A stretch of 64,000 nt of DNA from Taeniopygia guttata. Its lineage: Eukaryota > Chordata > Aves > Passeriformes > Estrildidae. The stretch lies in contig NC_133027.1 of the NCBI RefSeq assembly GCF_048771995.1, positions 8,428,001-8,492,000 on the forward strand. The letters run 5' to 3'. Made by a program: the position numbers and the translations under genes. The notes below the pieces were generated by a model, which made no database searches, had not been told where the DNA came from, and was given only the letters and a program-made list of their open reading frames with translations. Numbering within the stretch: the first letter of the stretch is position 1; every line of letters starts with the position of its first letter. Shown here in pieces: positions 48,895-62,700 of this stretch.

Positions 48895-51800
48895 CTGAAG
48901 TTATGTGAGGACAAAATTCAGTTTTTGTGAGTAAAGATGATTTGTAATTCAGGCTGAACTGGTGAGTGTTGTTAAAATAATTTTTTAGGACAGGGTAAGA
49001 GAACAATAAGGATATCAGAGTACAGCTTTCTTCTATTCCAGATAATAATTAGCTTCTTCTCCTCTACTACCATTGGTCAGTAATTGCAATTTAGGAACCT
49101 GCTCTTCATGTTTTGAAAGAGTAAGATATGTGTCCACTTAGTCCCATCCCTCCTCTGGTGTACTATCACACAGGCCAAATGCCAGTCTCTGGTACAGCAA
49201 TTGCATGTCTGGACTGTTATGTAGACACATGTTAAAAAGCCCTAGAGTGCAATGAACCCTAGCAGGAGGAAGAATATAAATGCAGAAAGTTAATTTAAAA
49301 CATGGACAGATTTCTGCCTCAAAAGAGACAGCAATTCTTCCATCAATTTATCATAATATTTGTAGAGTCTGTAATATTCCACTAGTTGATTACTTCACTG
49401 CCTTAGACATTATAACCAAAACCTTTAAGACAGAAGACATTATCACCATTTTTAGGTAGACACAGACTAAATGTGAGAGCTAAGCAGTTAGAGGGAGTTA
49501 GGCACATATGAGAAGAGATCAGGTGTCAAGCTGAATGTTTAGAAACAGCTAAGTAATACCAAAATCCTATCACGAGCCTACTGTCATCATTAAATGCCTA
49601 AATACCTCTAAAATTCTGTTGTGGAGGCACTGTGCCACTTGCCAACATACTACAAGCAGGAAGGTATCCCTGCACAGAAGGCAACTTTCATGAATTGATC
49701 TGATACTTCCACTGCAAAATAGGAACAAATTAGTTTATCTGTTTTTTACTCCCTCTCAGACCCCTCCCTAAACACTTTAAATGTCAGGAACTGAAGGTGT
49801 GTGAACAGCATGTCCTGCACAGAAATATGATAATCTCTCTTCAATGTTTGGCAACTAGTATCTATTAATTAAGAATCCATCATTTTTACTCTGTAATTAT
49901 ATTTATTATATCCTAACTCATATCCTAACTATAATTAGTTCCTGCTAATTAATTTTATCAAATCCCTCTAGATTCATATCTAAAGTAAATATTGAGTAGC
50001 CCTACACTAATTATTTCAATCAACGTGGAATGCATTTCAAATGACTATGAATAGTTTCTATTAATTAAATTTAGTATAAAATAAATGTTCAATACCATAT
50101 GTTTGTAAATGTTAAGATTTTAAGATAAAAGACAATAAAAGACTGGTATAATGTGAAATACTCTTTTGCATATTAGAACACATTAAACAAGACAATTCTC
50201 TCTAAGTCAGAATTTTTAATGGGAAAACAAAGAAATTTTTATATGCAAAGTATATGAAGAATTATGACTGAGTACTATAATTTTTTACCTTGAAAAGCTT
50301 TTTCATATCCTTTGAAGTAGATGGGACTCCTTATGTTTTAAAAAATTACTTTAATTTTTAAAAAATTATGAAAAATTCAATAATATTTATGTAGCTAATT
50401 TTGCAAGTAAAGAGAAAGCTGATACTGCAACACTTTTGGATGAGGTGCAACATTTTTGTCAGAATGGACTGGGGGAATCATCCTTATCTACCAGCACTGA
50501 GAGAAAACCTGCTTGAGTCTTTGAACAACATGATTTGGCAGGGAACTGCAAAGATCATTGCCTCCAGCTCCTGGTTTCCTTGCTATTGATAACTCAACTT
50601 GGTCTATACAGCAAATGAAATTATGGTGTCAATTTGGGTTCCTTAAAGCAAAATGATTGACAATGAGGTAGTTCAAGAAGTCAGCATTCACATCAGAGCC
50701 ATTTTGGATTCCATGGGTTATTCTTGACCTTTAGGTGAAAGGATCCTGTAGGCACTGTCTTGGATCTTCCATACATCTACAGCTGTCTCAGATATACCAA
50801 GGTATCTAAAATGATCCTTCACTTAATATGCTGCAATCAGCTGAAAGTTTCTAGGCTGCTACTCAAGCTACTTGCTGGAGTTAAAATACTAAAGATTTTT
50901 GTCAGGGCTTTAATCTAAGTAAACAGTATGTCATATCTCCATCTATACACAATGGTTAGGAAATTCCTCCAATACTCAGAACTCTGCTTTTTCAGAGAGG
51001 GGCAGATGGGGTACACATCTCTCCTATTAGAAATCCATGCTGTACTTTCCATACTTGTCTTTCCCTAAAAGAAACAGGCACTTTCATCTGCCCTGTTACA
51101 GAGAAAAACTACAAACCAGGAACAATCTCATTCTTGAAGTGTTTATTTCTTTCTGCTCTCTATATGAGGAGGTGGGGTGATCAGCACAGACAGAACCATT
51201 TCTAATGCAGATGTCTTTGATAATATTGCTCCTGCCTGTTGAGCCTGTGGAGGCTTTGAGCAATGCTGAATAAACAAGACTGGAAATAACTCTTCTTTTT
51301 GTGTTGGTTTTGTCAACTGCTTTGGCTTTCTGGAATTACACCTTTCATAAGATTTAGTGACTGGTGAGAAGAGCCTGTATTATTTTTGAAGGATGACAGT
51401 TTGCTGTCATGGGCAGTTACAGAAATTGTAGCATTTGGTGGTGAAGGGAAAACAGATTTCAGCTCTGTATCTGCCATAGGTTAGCCTTGATTTCAACTAA
51501 TGTAACACAGGTCATGTGTGTAAAGTAGCTTCCATCTGTGGATATTTGATTTTAATTAACAAAGAATACAAACTAGCAGAAGTGAAATCCTAATCCAAGC
51601 AAGAATGTGTGGTAGTATGTTTCAGATGTATTATGCTATGCAATTTTAATATTTTGCTAATAATTTGCAGAATCACTCACTATTTGGTGCCGTGATAGTA
51701 ATTTTGCCACAGAGATCATGACAACACTGATTTTTCCTTTTTTTTTTTAGTTTATAGAGAACCACAAATATGTTTTTAATTTTAAAATCTTATTTAAACA

Positions 51801-54800
51801 TGCATGTACACATACATAAAGGAAATTTAAATATTATAGTCTGTCTTGTATCTCTGTGCATATTGGTAACAATTATTTGTTTTTCATGTGCCATTTGACA
51901 CCCCTTCATCACTCCAACTATGATCCCGGGAAAGCTTTACAGATTTCTAGGATGAAGAAACCATCAGTACAACTCTTGTGATGACGTATATTTTCAGAGT
52001 TTAGATTTCCTGCAGCTGCTTCAGTTTTCAGCTCAGTAACATGTGGTTGTGTAAAATATTTATTTTCCAGAGAGATATACAACCTTATTTTTGATAGTAT
52101 CAGCAGATGGTGAGGCAATAGCTTATTCCAGTGGTTTATCATTTATACCATATGCTTAAATTAATGTCACATTTCCCATCTGATTTTGTCTGACTTCAAT
52201 AAAGCTACATTAATTTCCTTCAGTTGTTTACCCATCTTTAGACCTTTTGGGTTATTCAGGGGGAATCCAGATTGTACTTCACACTTGAAGCTTCCTCAGG
52301 TGTGTCTTGATGCCTGAAAGCATCTTCTGCTCTAGCAGGCAGCCCAGTATCAGTCAACAACTTTAACAGTTTTTAACAGTTTCAGTATTTTGTGTTTAAC
52401 TTAATTGGTTTCTTCTTCTGGATGTTTTAGGTATTTTTCTGTCCTTCAGTTGCTTCCATCTTCCAAAAGATCATATTTATACTGTTTCTGTTGCTTCATT
52501 CATCCATCTCATAGATGGGTAGGTTTCTCCCCGCTTCTTTTTTGTTCCAGCCAACCTATATTGTAAAGGTCTTAATTTCTTTCTCTTAGCATTGCATTCA
52601 ACGCACAATGGAAAAAAGTAAGGTTGCACATTAATACCTGAGGGATTCTGCCTCATTAGTTTCCCTCAACCTCACCACTGTATCTAACTTTTTGTTTGCA
52701 ATTTTTCCTCCCATTCATTTAGCTATGAATTCTCTGGATCTGTTTGTTTTATTTGCTAATTGCAGAATTTGGTCAATTTGTGACTATTACGGAAAAAAGC
52801 CCTCAACAAAATCAAAACCACATTAAGCCAGAATCATTTAACTTTCCTTCGTTGGTGACAAGCTTTTGTAAAAGCTCAGTCTCTAGGCAGAAAACTTTTG
52901 TTTTTCTTAATGATTGATCAAAAAAGTTAGGTTTTCTTCAGACATTTAGTCCTTTTTCTTTCACTGATGACAAATCTGGAAGCCCAGAGTTTCTGTACTG
53001 AAGAAGAGGAGGTGAAGGAAGAAGATTGTGATCTGTATGAAAGAAGTGTAAAGAAATGACAGTAATCTTGCTGGCACCGCTTCTGGTCACCAGTTCTTTC
53101 ATACCCAGAGATTTTTCAGCTTTTTCACAACCATTTTTTTTTGATTAACATTCTCATGTTGAATGCACACAGAAATTTTTCCTTCTTTACTAGTCATCCC
53201 TGACACATTGCTGGCAATGCTGCCCATTGGCTGCAGCACCATTATAGGTCAATCTAACCTTGTAAATAAGAAAGGCAAAGAATTTTGGATAACATGCAGT
53301 CAGAAATGATTCTTTAAAATAGTCTCTTTTTATTGTGTCCACAGTGGTGGCTGATAATTTTGTTATAAAAGTGTCATCAACAACTTTGAATGACTGTGGT
53401 TTTCAATGCTTTTTCCATATTATAACATCTTCCCCTCACCAAAGGTAGCCCCATCTACACCAATTGTCAGTATGAAACAAGCATTAATTGTCTTAATAGG
53501 TTCAGGACAGTCTTATTTTTCTACTCTTATTGATCCATCATCTTTTTTCAGCAATGAGATTATAAAGTGTTGGCTTTACACATTACAGAATTCTTTTAAG
53601 TTATAACAAACGATTAGCAAAAGTATCACTAGTGAAGGAGGGAAGCCTATTGATTGTCATTTCATGTGTACAGCACAGATTCTGGAATTCCCCCTGGTTT
53701 GACATACTTGGGAAAACTACCAGGATGATACTGAATTTTACACAGATCCTCATATTGTCTAAGACTTGAGAATTGAGTGGGCTGTGCTGAAGATATGTGC
53801 AGAAAAGTGCTGAATTTGCATAGATGGTATTCGCATATTTCTAAGGAGGGCGATGCGTGTACTGTTCAGGAATAATTCAAAAGTACTTCACTTCAGAAGT
53901 GTGTTCACACTGCCTTCTCCACCTATGTGTAAATACAGGTATAGATGCTTTTATTGCAGGACCATTTCAAAGTATGGTGAACTAGATGCTTTTCTTCTTT
54001 CTTTCTTTAAACAAATTAGATTTTTGTGATGGTAAGAGGAACCATACCTGAAGGTCAAGAGTTCTGCTTATTGATTGCTGAAGTAAAGATTGTACTTGGA
54101 AAACTTGTTGCTTGAAGACTTGTTCATTTATTTTTGCAGCCTGCTGAGTTACGCATACGTTGGAATGTCTAAGGATAGAACTGAACAAATCTATTTCATG
54201 TCCTCATTCCATCAGAGGTAGAATTTCAGCAGTGCATTACTATTTCAACAGATATGGTATAATCCATTACTTCTCTTCTCAAAAGGAGAAAAATACAGTA
54301 TTAGTTAACACATGGCACAGAAGCTCTGACTAATATTATATTTAGCTTGCTGCTTGTCTCCTAATTATGATTACTGTTCAGCACATTTCCTTAACAGTCC
54401 TTAGGTCATCGGATATGCAATTCAGCCCTTCTTGTAGCATCTGCCCATATCACAGGAAGTTCCATCTTCTTCTGTACTGTTACCTTTTAAATAATAATGG
54501 AGCTGCAATAAGTAAAAAGGATTAGTGAAGCATTTCCTGCCTGACTGAGCCTCTTCCTGACCTACTGCTCACAGACTTGCTTGCATTCTTGTCCCTCCTG
54601 ATGCTCTGCTCATGATAGTGTGCATAGTACGCAGATGCTTCTGTCATGCTATTACATGGGTATTTTCAACCTGTTTCTCGGAACAGATGTTCCCTCATTG
54701 TGCTCTCCCCACTTTCTCTGCTGACACACTCTCTGTATAAACAGAGTCCATAGTCCTGGTTTGTGGAGAGAATGAAAATCATAACTAGTGATTTCCAGGC

Positions 54801-57477
54801 TGCTCTGTAACAGGGCATGTTAGCCTGGTCTTCTTATAGTCTTTCTCTCACTAAGATACTTGAACTCTTGATTTGTCTGATTTAAACCCATTTTATGCAT
54901 TTCATGGGACAGTATTTGGAAGTGCCTTGTCTTTTGCTATGTAAAAACTATCTCCTTCAATGTGCCGTCTAGTGGTTGTTCCTTCTCTTTAACCACAAAT
55001 GGCAGGGTAATTTCAACAGTATGTATTCTGGGATTTAATCTAAAAAGAGAAACATCGCAGTAATAAAATCTCATCTCCTGCCATCTGTCTCTCCTGCATA
55101 TTTCTTTACAGTCCAAGTGCATTATATTTGAGCCCAAATGCTTCAGTGTTGGCAACAGTGATTGGTTATGGTAAGAAATCCCCCATGAGTTGAAATGCAG
55201 AAAGAACTTGACATATGGTCAAAATACACCAGGGATGGTAAAGGCTGGATTTTTATTCCTAATGCACTGGAAGTCACTAAGACTTCTAAACAATGGCATT
55301 GCTGGTTAATAGCAGCATTGATGTACCTTGCATGTTGCCTTTGTCCTGTAGCCCTACAACTAAGAAAAAGTGGGGAAAATAAGAACAAGTTGGGAAAATG
55401 TAAGGAAGGAAGGGAAAGAAAAGCAAGCCTCAAAGTGGATTATGTTCCAGATCCTCCTGAGAACAATTAATTAGGAGCGGACACAGACAAATTGATTTTC
55501 TTTCACTGAGGAGGGATAGAGGACATTCACTTTCAAATCAGGCTTGTTGTTCCTGAAGTGGTGACAGTGAGCAATGCATCACTTAGAAATGACATGACTG
55601 TACTTTCCATCTTGCTCGTTTATTTGGAAGATATTGCTTTTCTCTGTTGGGATATATGCTTTCTAACATGTAAAGACGTTTAGAAACTGGAGATTGGTCA
55701 GTCTTTGGTCATGTCAAGTCTTAGAATGTCTTAACATTCAACCATATGATGTAGCTGCTAGGAATAATTAAAGTTATAAATTCAACACACATGAATTACT
55801 CAGCTAATTAATATCTGTATTATTTGGGCATGATCTATCAAGAATAAACATAGTGATTCTAGTATTTAAAACATTTTATTTGCTAAAAGCAAGCTGATGG
55901 TTGGTATAAACAAAAGAAGTACAGCAGATCAGCAGTAGACTTTTTGCTGCCAAATAGTGAACTTGGTCCTATCAAGAGAAAATGCACTGGGAAAAAAGAC
56001 TATAACAGTACTAACAAGGTATTCGTTTATCTATAAACATACATTGTGGAAATTTATAGTGTACATAAGATAAGACACTGCAGGGATGTCACAAGAGGCA
56101 GGGCTTGTTTTCTTCATATAACTAAAAGGGAGAAATGCAACTTTGATGTCCAGTGCTTTCCTTGGTTAGTGCATGCAAAAAAATCAGCCATCAGCCCTTG
56201 GGATGATTAAGGCATTTCTTTACCTCTGATGGCAAGAAGATCTGCACTGCTTTGTCTATTAGATATCTAAAGTGAGATTAAATAAATCCCAATATAAACC
56301 TATCTTTTTGGGAGTTCAGTTGAGTGACAAACTTGGTCAACTGAGCTGAAAATTCAAAAATTGTCAAACCACGTGTTATTCATTTCTTTTCTCTTATGCT
56401 TTTTAAAAGTTTAGCATCAAAGTTTGTCTCTTAGACAGTCAGAGGAGAAAGAGAAGTTTTTCCAGAGGGCATGTCAGTCTATATTGATGTTAGGTGACAT
56501 GAATTTTCTTTAGAAAATGAATATGAGGGCTGCAGGGACAGGCTTTTTTTTCTTAACAGAGAAGTCTAATCTTTAGATGACCAAAAATAGCTGAGATGAA
56601 TCTTACCCTGTGTGGTTTCATTAATTATTGTTAGCTGCAGAGGTGATTTCTGTGGTGGTAAAGTGACATGGCAGGACACTTTAGAGTCTATTTGAGAACC
56701 AGTGGGAGATGACTCGCAGTGTATAAATAGCCTCTGCAGCCATACTGCAGTTCTTATGAGAACAGAGACCTATTGTAAAGGCTGTTTTCTAGGGACTCGG
56801 CTGATTTATGGGATTCTGACAGCAGGTGCCCCTGCCCAATTGGAAGAGAACAAGTGGAAAAGAGGATTCAGCTAACTGCAGATTAAAGGGACACTGTTCA
56901 GCTACTCTTTTTTTTTTTCTCTGCTTCAAGAAGCTGGCATTCCTTGTGGAGAATTTGGAAGCTGATCCATTGAGACTGGGAAAACTAAATCCTATCAAAA
57001 AAGAGCTTTGAGACAGTTCATGGAGGTGTTTTAGCACCGTGGTTGTTGCATTTGAGATAGTGCAAACACTTAACACTAAATCCTTGAAAAGAGAAGGAAG
57101 CAGGACAGGAGGGCCTGAGAAATATTATCTTAGCATTACCACTGTAGCATGTGATTTCTGTGTTTAGATCTGCAAGGAAGAGACACTTCTTGTAGGTACA
57201 TTTTAAAATCAGTGCACAGTTTTGAAGATATTTTCATGCCTCTTCTGTCCATGCTTCGGAGTACAGTGTAATTTGCAATAAACTGGACTATGTCAGTCAT
57301 TACAACAGGCCTGGCAGGTATCACACAGGATTTGTGGGAAACCTTGTGCCCTCCTGGCATACAGGAATAGCTCTGTGATCTACTGAATTAACCTTCTAGT
57401 GACCATAATCTTCTGCATCCATACCGATATTGTTATTCCCTCTCAAAAATAACATCTGCAAACAATTAAGGCTCTTA
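48895..57477. other. Unique non-coding sequence
   Basis: A long, AT-rich, repeat-poor stretch. Between 49860 and 50400 it is extremely AT-rich, with 'atatcctaact' occurring twice at about 49910-49932. Short T runs occur at 51738 and 56908. No gene or mobile element is recognised. Frames of 60-96 codons occur on both strands with no family resemblance. Confidence 0.6.
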
Positions 57478-57905
57478 GAATCATGGAATAGTTTGGGTTG
57501 GAAGGGAACTTGAAAGATCATTTGGCTCCAACCCCTCTGCCATGGGCAGGGATGCCATTTACTGGATCAGGTTGCTCTAAGCTCCACCCAGCCTGGCCTT
57601 AAACACTTCCAGGGATGGGACATCCACAGCTTCTCTGGGCAGCCTGTGCCAGGGCCTCACCATCCTCACAGTGAAGAGTTTCTTCCCAACATCTAATCTA
57701 AACCTTTTCTCTTTCAATCCAAAACCATCAACCCTTGTCCTGTCACCATCTGCCTGTATAAAAGGTCCCTCTCCCTCCCTTTTAGCAGCCCCTACAAGGT
57801 ACTGAAAGGCTGCAAAGAAATCTCCCCAAAGCCTTCTCTTTTCCAGGTTGAAGAAACTGTTTTCTCAGCATCTCTTTATAGGAGAGGTGTTTCATCCCTC
57901 GTGGG
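57478..57905 (-). mobile_element. CR1 LINE 3' end (best-preserved copy)
   Basis: About 430 bases of CR1 are in antisense. From the + strand left end: 'gaatcatggaatagtttggg' tail, 'ggaagggaacttgaaagatc', 'ccctctgccatgggcaggga', 'agctccacccagcctggcct', 'acttccagggatgggacatc', 'ttctctgggcagcctgtgcc', 'tcctcacagtgaagagtttc', 'ccttgtcctgtcaccatctg', 'aagccttctcttttccaggt' and 'cagcatctctttataggaga'. It is the least diverged CR1 here, hence probably the youngest. It includes the 3' UTR and, at most, the very end of the ORF2 region, so no reverse transcriptase domain is present. The chance frame at 57782-58042 minus is part of it. Confidence 0.96.
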
Positions 57906-59473
57906 GATCCTATTGTGGTAGAGCCCTCTTTTTGTGTTGGAATCACTGTAAATTGGCGTGACCTCTTTTGTGCAAATAGAAAAACCATTCTCTTGAAGGG
58001 TGCTAAGAGCTTCCTACTCAGGGGTCTCAGATCCACAGACAATTGCAGACATTGCTAAAGGCTGTTGACATGTCAAACATTCTGTTTGGAACACAAAGAG
58101 CTATACAGCCCCTTTGGACAGCAAAACCCAGCTGCAGGCAGCAAGAGTGACCACCTGGAGCAACAAACTGTGTCAGACAGCAGAGCAGCCAAGGTACTCA
58201 GGCTGACACTGTGCAGGCCATCCTTGTTTTTAAATGCACTGGTAAAGGTAACAGTGTTTTAGAAGGGAAAGCTAGGAGAGGGAAGGGAAAGGTGGGCTTT
58301 GTGGATTTTGTCTCCAAAGTCTATGATTAGAACTGATGAAGCCCCGTTTCTTTCAACCTTTGGGCTTTCATCTACAGCAGGATTGAGCCACCTTATGCTG
58401 TGCTGAACCCAAGCTGGCAATCCTGCCTGCTCACAGGGCTTGTTAATTCAACGAGAGCTCTTCAGTAACTGCTCAATTCATTGATTTTGAGTTGGAAAAA
58501 AGTTGGAATATACTGATTGCTCAGTATACTCTGGCATTCCCATGAAAGAAAAAAAGTAACCTATCTGTGTTTTTGCTCTTCTGTCTTATATGAATTAGGA
58601 TTTCCTCCAGATCCTTTATGGACAGGCAAGACAATACAGTGTCCTATCTCTATTGTCTCTGCTGTGGTAGAAGTGCAAAAGAGACCAATATAAATGGGAA
58701 GATTTCAGGTATGAAAAAAAAAAGGTCCAAAAAATTATTTTACAATCAATTCCCAGATCAAATGGTTAAATTTTTGCATGGGATTCACCAAGCATAAATA
58801 TGCACATTTGGAATAAACAGAGGGCTTGCACTCTACACTCTCACTGAACTGACCATCTTGCAGAAATTGCAAGTCTGACAGGTTCTTAAGACTTCAGATT
58901 TGCTGAATTTTAGGAGCAGAATTTAGGAGCAGGGAGGCCAAAGGCTCCCTCTCTGCATCTGTTCTCTAAATTTGCAGTGTGCCTGCAAAAGACAGGCTGT
59001 GAGAGCCTGCAGAGTCCTGGAGCTGCTGCTGCAACCAAGCTGACAGATGTCAGGAAATCCTGGAGGAAATTTAATCCAAATTCCTTGAATTCCAGTCATG
59101 TAAAAAATTTAGAAACAGGAAAGACCAAGGGCCTGCTAATACTACCTTGACCCCAAAAATTAAATTTTTTTATAACCTGATTTTTAGTTTGCATGAGGTT
59201 ATACTCTGTTCTACTTCAGCTTTCTTGCTGAGTCAAAAAATTAAGTACCCCAGATGTGACCATGTAGGTACAGTTACAATAAGTATGAGCTGGGAACTCT
59301 GCCCTCGCAAACAAAATGCAATTTTCATATTTGTCTGTCTAGGGATGGTGTTAATGTTATTATAAAGTGCTAGATATTTTAAAATAATAAAAGAAAATTA
59401 ACTTCTCAGAAATTAGAAAATACATATTACATTATCTAATGAAAGGATAACTTGCATTCTTTGACCTATGCAG
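57906..59473. other. Unique non-coding sequence
   Basis: No gene is recognised. There is a moderate GC patch at 58980-59050 and an A10 run at 58715. Nothing further is seen. Confidence 0.6.
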
Positions 59474-59795
59474 CACCAGGACAGTAACACAGGACATAGT
59501 GGAAGCAGTAACAGCAGAAGCACAAGTAGTAATGCCAGCAGTTGCTGGGCTGGCAGCAGAAATAGCCCCACTGACAGCAGAAGAGAAAGAAAAGCTGTTT
59601 TCTAAACCTGAAAGTGTGAGGCTTTATATTTACCTGCTTGATTCACAATTGACACAATGTATAGATGCCAGACTATTTACATTTTGGAATGTGCTAAAGA
59701 TGTTTGGGGGCAAACCTCTAGTGAGGATGGCTATTTTCAAGCACTGTTTTTATAAGTGTTACATATGTGCTTGCATGTTGGACTTGTTGGAATAA
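59474..59795 (+). other. Ser/Ala-biased open stretch, unrecognised
   Basis: After a possible splice acceptor ('ttctttgacctatgcag', ending 59473) two frames are open. One runs 59474-59605 (43 codons plus stop), is Ser/Asn/Arg-rich and begins His-Gln-Asp-Ser-Asn-Thr-Gly. The other is open to 59795 (99 codons from a GTG at 59499) and begins with an Ala/Val/Glu-rich segment. Both biases come from AGC/AGT/GCA-rich DNA at 59485-59600, so composition alone may explain them. I know no matching protein. No donor site is obvious. It could be a terminal exon, an old retroelement fragment or chance. Confidence 0.2.
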
Positions 59796-62700
59796 TAATA
59801 TGTGCCACGTTTAGACAGCAAGTTTAGTTAGTCTTAAGAGAGAGTAAAAGCACTTTACAATTATTTTCCATACACATGGTTTCTGAAAACTAAACAAACA
59901 CATGCTTTCAGTCATATGCTTTGTAGCAGACACACAGAAAAATCAGATGGTTCAATTCTGCAAGCTGCTGAATGCTCTCAGCACTCTGATATTAAAACAG
60001 CCTTGTATTTCACAGGTTTATGCTCAGGAAATGCAGATCAACATGAAAATAGGCATATAATGGGCAATTAATATTTGTCTCCTGAAGTTCCTTCTGCCTC
60101 TGTGAGTGACTCTTGTCTTCCCACATCTCATCCATTTGAAGACTGGCCCCAGTGGTGCCTTCCAAAATGTCCAGTTGTGCATCCATGAGTTCCACTGACA
60201 TTAATGAGTATTGCAGATGTATGCTGAAGGCAGAACAGCCTTTCAAGTGTCAGAGAGCAATGCTGCTGTTCAGCACTGCTTTAAACCTAAGCAAGCGATC
60301 CACAGCAAAGTGCTGGGAGTAAAAAATGAAATTTTCAAGTAAAAGGAAAATTCCAAGTCATTCCCATTCCAGGTGGTTGGAAATTCTTTAGGATTTTTCA
60401 GGACTGCAGATATGATTGCCAGACTTTGAACATTCACTCTTCAGAGTCAGAGATATATGCTTGCAGCATGGAGGAAAACCAGATGCTTTTATATGGTACA
60501 AACAGAGCTTTCTTTCCTTCTTCCTGGCCCTCTGGGAGAATTGGCATCCTGAGTTCCTCTCCAGTGTAGTATTTGGATAATTTTCATCCAATACATTGCT
60601 TGTTGTTAAAAGATGATACAGCCCTGAAAGAAATTAGAAATGTTTAATTCTGTAAGGCAAGACTATACCTTGGACAGTAAAGGCCATATTCATCATAAAA
60701 AGTATTAGATATTTAGATCTGAGCTAATAATCGAGTTTCTTGTCCCTTTGAAGAAACAAGCACTTCTTTGCTAAAATTGAACTCATCTCAAGGTGGATCT
60801 CTAAACAACCCAGATGACTCATGCTGTAGAAATGCTAATTTCTCTCCACTGGCCATAAAGGGAACCGGGGCCATATGAAAGTTGAGGTGGTTTCCATCCA
60901 CATCCTGACAGGCTTTCAGGACTATAGGCAATAGGAATTTTTATATCAGTGGAATGCTGTGGCACAAAGGGCTCCAGTAATTTCTAGACTGTGAGTAGGA
61001 GCAATTCCATCAGGGATGGGCCCAGAGATGTAACTAGTACAAACTTTACCAGGGCTGGAGTATAGCTCTGGTTTTGTACTCTGAGAAAAGGCCTCAATCA
61101 TATTTATTTTGTACTGCTTGAGATGCCTTAGGATGGCAAAGAGATCCAAACACAGCTGATGCAGGATGGTAGTGGTCTCTTGACTGCCTAGGATGGCAGC
61201 TGGAGGCCAAGGAAGATACCCTAGGATGTCTTAAGTGTCAATAAATATCAATGAGCTATTCATTTGAGACCTTATTCAATAGTCATTAATCTAAGCAGTG
61301 ATTCATCTCACCCCTTTTTCAATTAACTTTTTCTTTAAGTACTGTTGACTACTTTGACCAGATTGGTATTGATTTATAAAGAGAGTTTAAAAATGTATGT
61401 GAAATACATGTTCACATGTAAGATGTGTTTGACATGTGCATGTGAGATTATGAAATTAAGTTGAATAAATCTGGAATTTGTGTGATGATTCCTTTGCCTT
61501 AACTTTAATGTCTATTGCCATTTGTTGTTCTCTAAGATAATATACCTGTACTCTAATTTCCTGTCAGAAGGGCCACGTGTCTTTTGAAAATCTCTTCCTG
61601 CAGTGTGTTATGTCTTAGATGCCTGTAGATATCACCAATAGTGCTAGATATTTATAAAAATGAGTCAAGTCACGTATATTTAGCTGGAGATGAATCCTGC
61701 CCTGTCCTCTACTTTAAAAGCGATATTGAAAAATTGCAGAGATGGCAGAAACAGCTATCTATTTTTGAATTAGAGAAAATACAAAAGAAATTTTCTTTCT
61801 ATTTAGTTTATCGGAACCATGACCAAAGACAGATGTAATTACAGAGTAGAAATATTTTCAATAGATAGAAAGTACCTTGTACTTCAAAGTAACTTTAAGA
61901 ATGGAAGAAGAATGAGCAAGGTGAAAGCAAAGAGTTCAAAATTTCAGTATAAATGTTAGGTGGTAAATGTCTCTTATTAACTAAAGAGAAAAATCACCAA
62001 GGGAATTGATGAAGTCTGTGCTCCTTGAAGTCTTCACATTAAGACAGGATACTTTCCTGAAGTTATAATTTGCCAAAAGCAAAATTGTGAACTCAGTAAA
62101 GGGTAACTGAGGGAAGTTAGCTGGCATGTGGTAAACTGGAGATTAGACTCAATGACCTACTGATCTATTCTGGCACTAGGCACCATAAAATGTGCCAAAA
62201 TAAGAAGAGTGTGACATGAATTCAGCTGTGTTTGCTGCATATAATTTATTTTTTTCTCACCAGAAAATGGCAAGTAGGATTGGCTTGGGTAATCTTTATA
62301 TCACTTCCCTCCTCCCTTTTTCCATTAATTATGAGAAAATTGCAGAATTCTCAAAGGTTTTTGTTGTTTGCAGTTATTTGAATACTACACAGTCACATCT
62401 GTATTTGTTGTTAACATTCTTTCAAACCTGTCTTGTTGCCTTCTTTAACTTTTTCTTTGTTTATTCATCTGTTGCACATTATCCAACACTCATATTTGTG
62501 ACTCTGGATAAATAATGCCTTCATGCTAGCTCCTTATGTCTAATTCAGTGAGGAACTGACTTTTTTCTTTTTTTTTTTTTTTTTTTTGGTAACTGAACAT
62601 TCATTAATAATATTAATTCAATTCTTTTCTTTCAAAGTAATTCTTCAGCAAATTGGAGAGTGAGTATGAAGATTATTCACAAACAATTGATTGATGATGA

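Noticed and set aside
57782..58042. 86-codon minus-strand frame as a gene
   Set aside because: Its upstream half falls in unique sequence and its downstream half in the CR1 3' region, which is non-coding in this truncated copy.
60946..61149. Minus-strand frame that looked faintly like a retroelement polyprotein
   Set aside because: No catalytic motif of protease, reverse transcriptase or integrase could be found, and the flanks are unique sequence.
62141..62175. Possible CR1 or L3-like tail ('gagattagactcaatgacct')
   Set aside because: Only about 20-30 bases resemble a CR1 terminal block and the expected tail octamers are missing; too short to call.
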